A program made the position numbers and the translations under genes. This document shows positions 35,501-47,500 of a stretch of DNA of 64,000 nt, in pieces. Each line of letters opens with the position of its first letter. Within the stretch, counting starts at the first letter, position 1. The DNA is from Varanus komodoensis. Taxonomy: Eukaryota > Chordata > Lepidosauria > Squamata > Varanidae. The notes below the pieces were generated by a model, which did not search any database, was not told where the DNA came from, and saw only the letters and a list, made by a program, of their open reading frames with translations. The stretch spans positions 870,734-934,733 of the forward strand of contig NW_025336587.1 of assembly GCF_004798865.1 (NCBI RefSeq), given 5' to 3'.

Positions 35501-38500
35501 GTGGTCTTCAGCGGGGGTCACTGGCCCATCCCTCCAAGTCTGAGGCAAAGGGGACACCTCCAGGACCACGCAGGCTCAGCGTGGAACCCAGCACCCACTG
35601 AGCTAGTCAGGATGGGCCAGGATTGGACGCGTCTCCTCAGGGTTTGAGTCTGAGGGTGCCGATTCAGGGAGCAGTGGACCATTCGTCAGCAGCAGCCGGA
35701 AAAGCGAGTTAGCAGCCGCCACGGCGCGGCAGTGCTGCCCCCCGTCGAGGCAGGGGCCCGGGCAGTGGCCAGATGGTGCCAGGCTAGGCTGGGCGCCCAG
35801 CCAGTCGTCCACCCAGCTGCCCTTGCACTTCGCATGGAGCAGCCCAACGCATCAGAGGAGCGCAAGAGTGGCGGCAGGGCAGGTCAAAAGGGTGCGCCAA
35901 ATGGCAGGGCGGCCATTCAGAGGCCCCGCCGTGTTTCCACGTGCTGCTGTGAAACCCATTCGTGGCCTCTTTGGCTCCGGTGTAGGCCAGGGGCATTGCA
36001 TGGTTGAAGGTGTCCCTGGAGTAGCTGTTGTGGAAGCGAGGTGATGCTGTGGTCTGGTTGTGCGCTGCCTTTGTGTGTGTGCGTTTCAACCCCGTGTGTC
36101 AGAAAATGAGCGTATTTGGCAGGTTTTCCTTTGAGTTTTGGTGGATTCTCTTCTCTTTGAATTTGCTCAGCACATTCCAGCTTTGAAGTGCAACTTCCTT
36201 GAAAGGGGTACTGTGTGTCAGGTGCTCTTTTGGGCATGATCCGCTGTGGGAGAGTGGCGGACTAATAAATGCCAGGAGCTGAACAGCTAAGCTCCACCCT
36301 CCTCCTCAGTGCACTGGGGGTTTTCCCCTTTTGCATGCCGGGGGGTTTGACTTTGAAATGGGGCCTCCCTGTGTCCCCACTTCGCTGTCTGAAGTTGTAC
36401 AGTCAAGGCAACGCTGTACCACCTGCATCAGTCACAGTCCCTACAGCAACCCTGCCAGGGAGGACAGTATTCTCACATTACAGATTTAGGGAGGGATACG
36501 AATAGAAGGGAGGGATACGAATAGAAAGAACGTACACATGAGCAAGAGCAATGTTAGGAAGCAGCTGTGGGGTGCAGCAAACGCTAGCAACCCCTTTCCC
36601 ACCCAAGGATTCTCTGCTGAAAGTTCTCCCCACCCCTTCTTTGTGGCAGCTCTGAGGCCCAGCATTCGGCTGAGTATGAGGGCAGATGGAACAGGCTGGG
36701 GGGCAGCCTTCCTGCCTCTCCCCATTTTGACAGTCAGCATATCCAATATACAGTGGTGCCTTGGCTCACGACCAAATTGGGTCGCGAACAGAAATTTCTA
36801 AAAAATTCTGCCTCGGGTCATGAACTCCGCATCAGATGACGATCGTGAGCACCCCCCCCCCCCCCCCCCAAGCGCTCCCACGATTGCACCCGTCTATGGC
36901 CGCGCTCGTGCAGGGAACATTGGCACAATCGCATTCGGGCAGCGGGGAGATGGTCGCGATCTTTGTTGTTCTTTGCCACTTTGCTTCAAATTTTTGTGAT
37001 TAAAAATAAAGTTACCGAACGGATTAACCTTATCGACATTGAACCTTATGGGGAAATTGGACTTGGCTCACGACCAATTTGGGTCACGACCAGAGTCCTG
37101 GGACAGATTAAGTCCGTGAGCCGAGGTACCACTGTAGCCTGTTACAAGCAGAGGAACACCAGCAGTCTCATAAAAATGCCCCCCAGACTTGCAACTTCTT
37201 TCTTTCCTTCTCTCTGTCTGTTCTGCAGTGATCCTGGGATTCTGCCATCCCCAAACAGGATTGCAGAATCCTGCATCCTAGTCACAGAATCCTGTACCCG
37301 TCTACTCAGCAGTAAGCCCCATTGAGTTCAATGGGTCTTACTCCCAGAAAACTGGGCTTTGAATTGCCACCCAAAGCAGCAGACATGGGCATTAAATGAT
37401 GACCACACTTGGCACTGATTCATCTGGGAGCAAAGCTTCCTTTTGGGGCAAGGAGCAGCTTTGCCACCCTAGGTTGGTTGGCTCTGAGCATATGCAAAGT
37501 GTTTTTTTAATGAGCAAAACATAGGATTTTTCAAAAAGATTTAATTGCATGATCCTGTGGGTGTTTACTTAAAAATAACTCTCCCCTGGACATGCTGTTA
37601 CCTGTACAAATAGTTAATATGTTTTCAATCTTATGATTTTGTATTTTTAGCATTAGGGTGCAAATTAACCATACAAGCAGGAAATACCCTTAGCATGGCC
37701 ATCCAAAAGTGTCTAAAGGAAATTTGTTTTCTGAGCATGAGCAGAATGACTGTTTTAAAAGAAAGTGGTGGCTAAAAAGGTTAAAATACAGAGATGTGTT
37801 GGGCATGCTCCAGAATATATTTGTCCTTCAAAGATCTTCGAGAAAGTAGTAAAATCCTGAAAATGATCACAGCGTGAACATTTTCTGGCAACTGGCCCAG
37901 TAGATGAAACTGGCCAAGCCATTAAAAGTCCGGCTGACTGGCAACTGTAATTGAAGCACATCCCTCTGATTATGCTATTACATCTGAAGGGTAGATGTGA
38001 AGCAGGTGTGGAGAAGTACACACACCCCTTCTGCAGGTTAACGGAGTTTATGAGATGACGAGGCGTCCAGGAGGGGACTTGAGTGGAATCCGTGAGCGCA
38101 GTGGGGAGAAAATGCACGTTCCCCCAGAGCTGGAAAGAGGCAGGTGCTGAGACGGGGAAGAGCCCCAAGGACAATGCCGAAGGACTGTGGGCCTGGTGGG
38201 GCCGAGCAGGACAAACCTTTGAAGAGGGTGCCAAAGCTCCACTCTGCACAGCAGATCAGCTGGTCCAGTGTGCAGTGAGCGAAGGAAAACACACGAGCGG
38301 GGAAAGAGAAGAGGCGGGCCAGGGCAGGAGGCAAAGGGTGTGCAGGTGAGAAAAATGCATGGCAGCACGTGGGCGGAGAGGGCCTGCCGGTCACCGGAAG
38401 AGGCAGGCACCAAATGGCAGAAGATGATCGAGGAAGGCCCAAGATGGAAGGCCAGTGGCCCAGGTGGGGCAACAGGTTGGATGAAAAATGCAGTCAAATC

Positions 38501-41500
38501 AAGCAAAGGAACAGTGATTTGGTCGTTCAGGAAAGTACGGCACAGTCCTTCCCGTCTCCTTGCAGCTGTCTTGGATCTTTTGGTCTCCCCTCAGCTCTAA
38601 CCCTGCAGGTCTTGGGAAAAGGCAGTCTCCCCCACGCTCAGTCTGTATTTCACAACCAGGTTTTTGGAAAGAGGGGAAACAAGCTGTCCCTACTAAGCTG
38701 CAGCCGCCGCTTGGCGAAGAAAGGTCTCGTGGCCTGCACAACAGATGTTTGGGTGATTTTGTCTGTCAGATGAACTGGCACATAGCGGGGACGACTGGAG
38801 TTCTTTGCAGTAACAAGATTACGGAGATTTTGAGGGATTTGAAATGCTAGATGAGAACTCATTCCCATAAGATCTCTCCCTTTCAAAGCCAGGAAGCACG
38901 GCCCTAGTCAGCAGCTAGCTTTCTCGGAAAGCTGCTCTGACTTTGGAGAGGAGTCGGGGGAAGGGGCTTCTGTCTCTCCCTGCACAGCGATGGAGGACGT
39001 GAGCGGCAAGCTCATTTCCCACCATTTGCGGGGAATCTTGCGGGGCCGTGGGAGCCATAGCACGTGTGTGCCCCTTCCTCCAAGGAGACCCTGAGGATGC
39101 CCAAATATGGGGAAGAGGCCAGTATGAACCCCACAACACCCAAAAACATCACTTTTGGGAAGGGGGAATGTTCTGTCCCAGCTGCAGAGCTCTAAACTGG
39201 AAACAGACATGGAAAAAAGTGGCTCCCCTGGCAAGCGAGCTTCCCATCTTTAGAAGATCCTGCTGCTCTGCCCGCATGGGTTGCCGATTTGGGAGTGTCT
39301 CCCAGAGAGGATCTTGGGTCAGTTGTAGACTTCCTGCTTCAAATTTCAGAAGGACAGCGGTTCAGTGCCTAACTTCTCCAAGAACAAAACCTGGAGATGA
39401 TTTGCCAGTTGGGGTAGACAACCCTGAGTCTGATGAACTGATGCTTCTGATCTGGCAGGAGGCTGCTTCCTGCTTCGCATTTTAAATCTGCCCTTTGTTC
39501 AGAACCATGAGGACTAGAAACCTACTTTACCTTTATGGAAGGACTGTAGCACGGTAGTAGGGCAAAAGCTTTGCAGGTTGAAGTGCTCAAGTAAATGCCC
39601 CGGTATCTCCTATTACAGCTCCAGCCAGAGCAAAGGCAGTGATGTCTTGCAGTGTCCCCCATGCCTATCACTCTCCCCTCGGGGGCAAATTTAATCCTGC
39701 TGAATTTGTGTGTCTGCGTCCGCCAAAGGAGGGCAGGATGACCCATCCCTGCGGAGCATGGTAAGGCATATCGCCACCTGACACAAGGGACAAGATGGTG
39801 CTCCATCATTCCATGTCCAAAGCCAACTGGGCAGAAAACTGGTGTTCCTCCAGCACTGGTCCCGGGACAACATCCTCCACCGCACCTGAAGGCAGCAGGT
39901 GTTTGCAGAGCCGGATTCCTGGACCACCTCTTCCTGCTCCATCGCCTTGCTGCCTCCTCGCAGCATCTGCGCCCAGGGAACCTCCTCGCCTCTCCTCATG
40001 GGAGGACCAGCCCTTTCAAGAAGGCTGATCGGTGCACATGGTGAATCGCACAGTGCCCTCGTGCTGGTGGGACTGGTCCGGACTCCCTTTGTGCACTTCA
40101 ATGCTTTCCCACGGGATGGGAGCGGCTCCCTCATGTGCTTTGCCTTGGTTTGCACCAAACTCTTGCCAGCGTCTGCTTTGACCCTGATGCACAGCAGTTC
40201 CAAGCATCTCAACTATCTCATTCCTTGCTTGTGTTGACTGTGCCATCACACCACACTGGAGTAAGCCCCGCTCAATTCAGCCGGACTTCCTTCTGAGTAA
40301 GCGCAGACAGGATTGCTCTGTTGTTTTCACTGGTCTTGCACAGGGAGGCTCAGCTAGGTGCAAACGCACCCAAATGCCGCAAGGCCCATGGGGGCACTGA
40401 CGCTGGGGGCAGCTGCCAACTGCAGCATCCGCGCAGGTTCTCGGTCCTTGCAGCTTTTATTTTCTGCTTTAGAGCAGCTACTCGTGGTGGTGCATCTGTC
40501 GTGGGAAGAGATTTTGGCACCACAGATGGCTCCTATAGGGTGGGAAAGAAAGGTGGCATAGGATAAGTCACCACTCCCCCTTGCGGAATTCTTTAGCTCT
40601 GTTCAATTCCTGTGGGGGTAAAGAAGAGGCAGGAATGGGCAGAGATCTCTGGGTCTTGGAGGACTTTACCGGTTTTTTTTAAAGGCGGAAGGTCTCTTTG
40701 GAAGCAACTCCAAAGGGAAAAGCTGGCGCTGTTTCTTTCTTTGTAAGGTGCATCCCATAGGTTGCTAGGTATCGCTTGTCTGCTGCTGCTCGTTAGGTCC
40801 TCTGCCACACACGAAGGCGTGTTGCCAAACTCGCCATGGGAGCGTGGAGCCCGATCCCTCCAGTGCAGTGTGTTCCCTTGCCGGATTTGGTAGCGAGGAA
40901 ACACACCTGGAACATTGTATTTTGCAAAAGCACACTGTAAAACTGGTGAATGCAGCACCGGCTATTGCCGTCTCTATTCCGATATCCCAGGTTACTTGGT
41001 TATGTGCCGCCACCATCCCTGCTGCCGCTTGCTGATCCCTTTAATCATGCCGCACCCCATAGGGCTCGAAATTCTCCATGGCTCCCTGTCATCTCCACTT
41101 ACCACTTCTTTTACCATTTGCAAGGCACTGTGGTGGTTTCTCAGAAGGCGAGCTGGGGGAAATACACTTCCCATGGCACCCGGCCCGTTTCCCCTGGCTC
41201 CCGACACCCTCACCAGTGAATCTTCTTGAGCAAAGCTCCAGGAGCACTTCAGACCTCCCTTCAAAAGCGAAACACAGCATGTGTGTACATGTTTCACAAT
41301 CTGAGAGCAGCTTTGAAGAGCCAAGAGCCACCCTCTGTTTAAACCAGACGAACTGCCGTGTCTTGCTTGGCTCTTTTGCATCCCTACAATCCCCAAGTGA
41401 GGGTGGGGTTGGAAAAGAAGTTGTGATCACTTAATCATACAATGTCAGGCTACAGGTGGAGGGGGGATATTTTGAATCCTTTCCCTCTTAAAGCAAAATC

Positions 41501-44500
41501 CCATTTTCAAGAGCCTGGTAGGAGAAAAAGGATGGAATCTTTGAAACCCAATTTCTAGCTTTCTGCATGCCAGCAGAAGCCTGCCACCATGCTTGCTTTC
41601 TACATACAAGCAGCTTTACGTGCACACCTGCCTTACCTGTGATAATCTGATGTAATGCAGTTCACAGTTCTGTCATCTCCATAATTAAGTATCAAGTGGC
41701 TTGAAGACAGACAGCACTGCTATGCTTACTTACTGAAACTGGTGGGCTATTTTGCTGATTAAGTGAACATACAATTGGGCTGTAACTAATTTATGCTGCA
41801 GAGTTTTGTGGGCAGGTACTTCTTTGGATGAGCAACTGAGCCACGATAAATCAGCTTAGCTTTAAAATGTGGGCATTTTTGTGCATGTTTCCACTCGAAG
41901 CTCGAACATTGTGTGGAAAGTAATTTTATTTGTATCTTTAATATTATTTCATTCCCCGTTCACTATTTCTGCCTTCCCTTAATCTGACCTTGCAACTCCA
42001 GACATCAGTCTTGCATAGTGATTCCAACGGTATTGATTCCCGTTCCCTTAATGCTGTTCAAATTCAATTTGCTGAAGCTCATTTTAAATTCTTCCCCCTG
42101 CGCGCACACATTTCTGCACACCGCTCCAGTTGTAAATTTGCCCGAAAGAGCAAAAAAGCTCTGTGGAGCTAAAGGCCACGTGGCTTGCCAGAATGGGAAA
42201 GGGCAGGGTGATTAGTTTGGGGCCTGGTTAGTTTTGAAAAGAAATTGCTTCTGGGGCTCAGAACGGTGTTTTAGGCCAAGATGTCCTGGCCAGCCATTCT
42301 AGATGGGCACATTGTACTTAAGACAGCCTGCTCCACTTTGGGATTTCAAATTGTCGCTTGGGCAATTCCAGGAGCAGACGGTAGGGATGCGTGAGAAATC
42401 TGATTGGGGAGTGAAAATCCAACGGATTTTCTGCGTTCAGCCCTGCTTTGCCACTCATTTAATCAGGTGCAAGCCAAATCTGCATGCAAACTTCTGCTTT
42501 AAAATGGGTAAGATCTAAGGCCTCCCCTGCCCCAAAGCCAGGAAAATTTGGGCCACTTTAAGGCCTCCAGCTACGCAATTTGCACAAATTGTGCGTTTGC
42601 CATTTCAAATACGTTAAGTGATTTCATGGAAGCTGGGAAGAAACTCTCAGTTTGGCCACATTTGGCTCTTGGGTGGGAAATAAAGAAAGACTCCTCAAGA
42701 TCAAATGGAGCAGGTTTCGCACAAGGAAATGAGGTTCCTTCCCCAGTTATGGAGAGAACCCCATTTCAAAACCACTGTCAAAAGAACTGTGGCATCTGGA
42801 AGAGGCTTTAGTATGCAAAACCCTTCTACCCTTTTGTTTTTTTGGTCTGCTTCTCATTTTTCTGTAAGGGAGGCAGTGCCAAATAGTCATTTTTCTACCC
42901 TCCAAACTGCAAATAACCAATCATGGTTCTGCTGTTGGAAAACACTTCCAGTCAAAGAAAAGTACCTGGCCCTTTTCCTCCAACATTGTGGGGTGTAGAT
43001 GATGGAAAAAGGGTCACCTTGTTCACCCTCTCTGTGAATAAAGGACTCTTGGCTCCTTTCCCAATATCAATGCAGTTCAAATAGCCACGTTCTCACAACC
43101 TTTTCCTAAATGATTTCATTGAAGTAGCCACTTCTGATTAGGTTCAGGCAGCAAAAATAACCCACACTCAATGGTTGAGTATGGGTTGCGCATGAGTTGT
43201 TGGTTGTTGAAGTGCAGGTTATTGTGTTGTCTGAACTCAACTGAGACCACAAATGAGGGTGAACAGCCCACAGTTCACAACTCTACAGCAAATCACGGGT
43301 TCTCTTCATGGGTTGTTTGCATCTAACAAACCACCCATTAGCAGTGGTGATACTGTTCTTCAGCTGCACTAGGAAAGAATAGAGTTGGCATTCAGACAAT
43401 GGTTTGATGGAACCCAGCCTGAGTTCAGACAACACAGATTCTTACCACCCTTTGTGGAGGCCCAACCTTCACTCAAGGGCTGAACATGGGTTGCCACTAA
43501 CCTCCAGATTGTTGTGGGAAAGTGGGTTATCATATGCTGAACCCAACCAGGGTAACAAACCATGGCGAACAACCCACAGTACATGATCCAGCAACAAACC
43601 TGGTTTTTCTTACTGGTTGTATGTAGGCAGCTCAGGCAGCACAATAGCCTGTGCTTCAACAAAGATCCATGAGCCAACAACAAGCTGGAGAGTGTATTAA
43701 GGCATCACCTGCCCGTCCCCCGCCCCCCCGGTTGGCTTTGACAGATGAGCAGGGCATAGCCTTCACAACACCCATTGACCCCTGCTCACTGAGGGGAGGA
43801 AATGGTTTTGTGAACAGCATCTCCCAAAGGAAGAGGAACATTAGAAGGTCTTGGGAATATGGGGCTGTGAGCCCCATCATACAGAAAGGGAAGCCTGCAG
43901 CTTATTTCCAGGAGGCACAATCCACTGGAATCCACAACTTGGGTGGACTTGGACAGGGGCGCTTCCTTGGCCTCCTTTCCACCCTTCTGGAGACTCGGTT
44001 CTGATTTCCCTGGCCACTTCACAGGGCTGCCCCTTCTCTCTGTACCTCGTGGCAACTTTTGAAACCCCCCACAGTTTTCCTGAATCTGCCCCAAGCCATT
44101 CTTCTCACCCATTGACTGATTCAGCTGCACCCTCCCTCTTTTCCATATGTATATGTGTGTGCAATTGTTTTATTTTGGGTTTTGTTTGCGGAGGGGGTGT
44201 TTTATTATGATGCTTATTTTTGTCTCAACCCATTTGTTCCACATGTTGGCACCATGACATACAGCTGCCCTGTTTCCCTTTTGGGGTTTGCTTGCTTTTC
44301 CCGTCGCCCACCCCAACCTGACCTCGTAACTTCACCATTTGAAATTGCTTCTGAATGTCTGCTGTCAGAATCTCCTCTTTCTTTCTGCCTTTGTTTCTCT
44401 GTCTTTTATGTTTCCTTTCTTCTCCCACACACCCCTGAGACAGAACACACATTTTCGGTTGATGCCTAGTATGGGGCCATCATGGGCAGACTCTTCCATT

Positions 44501-47500
44501 TCCCCTTTGAGTTCCAAGGACAAAATTTCGAGCCCTCTTTCCACTATCGCCCACCCTTTCTAACCCACCTTTCATTGCAGTTCTGTTTTTGTTTTGATCT
44601 GAACTGTACAGTGTTAGTGATGTGCTGCAGACGGATGGCTTAACTGAAGGAGAATTTCTCCCTTCCCGTGTTTCCCCTTTCTTCGCTCTTCTAGCTATGC
44701 TGAACCACCCACCAATCCCCATATCGGAACTGGCGGACCACACGGACCACCTCAAAGCCAACGACAATCTGAAGCTTTCTCAGGAATATGAGGTACGAGG
44801 ACGTGAAAGGCTGCGGGGGGTTGGGAGGTGTCCTGGAAAGGAGCTGTCCAGTGGGGTGGTGACCGCATGAACATTTTTGCAAGATCCCTGTGAAAATCTC
44901 CCTTTCCAATAAGTCTTCCTCATAAGGACATTGCTAGGAATGGAAAAAAATCAGAGCCCAGCCCTCCATCACTTTGCATATCTTAAGAGCGATCTATGCA
45001 GATATAAAAATAATTACTAGCTTGTATTTAAATTTCATAGGTAGCAAAGCCAGCCAGGTCCTCTCAAAGCTCGTGCATAACTTTTTGATGGGACTGGACT
45101 GCCTTAAATGATTTCCTGTGTGGAGCAGAGAATTAGTATTTCCAGCTCCACTTGCTTTCTTGTTTTGACTTTAGAAACAGCATTTTCTCCAACAAAGCTT
45201 GTGCCCATCCTGATGTGAATGTGTTTAGTGTCACAGCAGTAGAAGCAAATTCTCATATTGCTTCTGTGTAGTCGTGCACATAAATTACACATGCTCAGAG
45301 TATCCCTCTCATTCTCACCCTGGTATTGCACTTTGTTCTCTGTGTGTGAGAGATGCAGAGACAGAGCGATATATTTCAACATCCAAGCACTGGCCGTGGC
45401 TGGCTTTGAATTTCCCTCTGTGTAGAACAGTTGCATTTCAACAGCGCACTCTGGACAGCTACTGGGAATGCTCACATTCCACCCCACCCCCCACCTATTG
45501 TGCAGCTCACAGCTAAGCCCAAGAGAAACAGGGAAATCTGGGGAGAGGTGTTGGAGAGACCCAAAGCAGATTCAAACCACGTTGGATTTCTAGGACTCCA
45601 ACCCACAGCAGCTTGCTCAAGTGGCACAGACTCCAGAACCATTTTTTGCTCTTCCTTCACATAATTTTACTCCAATTTAGTTACAGCAAAAGCGCCCACT
45701 GAAAAGTCACGTTTGCTCCCATAGGCTAAAGCATATTTGGGGCGAGGGGAGATCTGCACATTTTTGGAAGTGCAAATTTGTGCAAACACATGCAAAGCTA
45801 TTTGCACAAAAACTGATTCCATCAGTGTGTGGACAGTGGAACCTCAGGTACCAGACAATCTGCAGAGCATAGAACCGATTGTACAAAATCTGTGCATCCC
45901 TGAGTCTGAGGGGAAAACAGAGAGCATTTTGTCAAATATCTTATGGCAGACACTAGAACAGCTGTTCACATGGAAACCAGAGCAGGGTTTCGGGCATCAG
46001 GAGTGGATTGGAGATCACACAATCCGCGCAGTCGCCAAGAGATGCCTTCTTGGCGGGATTCCAGAGATGGGACCATGAGAGTTTGAAACAGCCCTTCAGC
46101 AGCTTAACACCCCCCTTCTACCACAATAAATTAGGCCAATCTTTTGGGTCCTGGACACCTGCTATAAAAACATACCTTTTCCGGCATGTCTTCTTCTCAG
46201 GGAAGCAACACTGTCCTCTGTATGTTGCTTTAAAATTGCTTTAATATGAGATTCTTAAGTATAGTGGGAGTGAATGGCTTCCAAGGGCGCTTCCGTCACA
46301 GTCCAGTTGTGCTTTTGACTCTCCAGTGCTCTTTTTAAAGCACAACACTTTGACGCACAGTCTGCCCTCCCTGTTCCTAAAATGCTGCGATCATTTCTGA
46401 GTGGGTTGGCATCAGGACTGAGGCTGGTACAGTATCAATTATTTCTTCTTACTCATTTATGGCCGGTTTAGGTGATCGTGTTCTGGCAGCACAATAGCCC
46501 ACATGCAGAGGTTGAGTGTCAGCTGTTATGGGTTGTTGTTAGAACATAGGCTGTCTTGTTGCCTGGACCCAGCCAGTATCCTTTGAGGCAGTTCTTGGAA
46601 AAATAAAAATACAAAATGAAATTCAACAGCTGCTTAGCCCAATCAGACAAATGCATAAAAGATTGTTAGAGGAGCACAGGCCCATCAAAGGCAGATTGAT
46701 TAAACAGTGCACATATAATATGAAAAAGAAATTGTCCCTTAATTTTTTAATGACGAGGTTAAGCAACCTAATTCATGAAAATGCAAGCCCAGACAATAAA
46801 TGTTTAAAGCCCATTTAAGCCGAAGATACCTCAGCAAGAAATGTTGACACCAAGAAGGAGTTCCCAGCCTAGGAGCCACCACTGAGAGGTTCCTGTATGG
46901 AAGATCAGCCATTAAAAATGTCACCCCCTAATTTTGCTCCCTGATATCCAAGCCACTGTATCCTGATGTGGTCCCCTTTAGTGGGAATGCAGCAATTTAT
47001 AGAAACAGAGTGAGTCAGAAGGGGCCTCCCGGCCATCTAGTCTGACTCCCGGCTCCAGCCAGCTATGGTCACGACATGCCCACCATGTGCACGTCCAGCT
47101 ATCCTTGATGGGCCAGGTGACCCCCCCCTCCCCCCGCTAGTTCTAGAGTGGGAAGGAACAAATCGGTTTCATTTAGTGGAAGACTTCCTCAGAAATGGTT
47201 CATCACAGGTGATTACTTGATAAACTAACCGCCCTTTTAAATATCGAACTGACTCAAAAGAGGAACAAGAGGGAGGCGAAGTGTCCACATAGAAGCAATT
47301 CAGGCGAGGTAGAACAACAGGAAAACCAGCACCAACTGAACCAGTTAGATTCATTAACAGCAACCTGTATTATGGAATATAGCTTCCTCTTTCCTAGAGG
47401 GAAGTCAACAAGCTAAGCAGTCCCAGAATGATCCATCCCCACCAATAGAAGCAGCTTTTGTTATAAGGGGAGTTACGTCTCGCATCGCCAGTAATACAAG

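Larger units (their letters stand above)
34636..44694 (+). other. Intron M-N
   Basis: The 10.1-kb intron, the longest, holds a half-palindrome (35363-35412), a 19-bp tandem duplication (36489-36526), the TA-flanked DNA element (36751-37134), short CCCATTGA...TCAATGGG palindromes (37300-37360, 40255-40318), a SINE head (39495-39610), an AT-rich repeat-poor block (41640-41960) and two TGGGTT-family blocks (43150-43680). The GC-rich part at 38040-38600 matches nothing I know. Confidence 0.55.

Noticed and set aside
38038-38506. Reverse-strand open frames of 144-152 codons in GC-rich intron DNA
   Set aside because: Pro/Ser/Cys-rich translation without domain or splice evidence. A chance frame in GC-rich sequence.
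46070-46250. Possible L2 LINE tail (ctataaaaacataccttttc, ggcatgtcttcttctc)
   Set aside because: Only a loose resemblance over a short stretch, not enough to name it.
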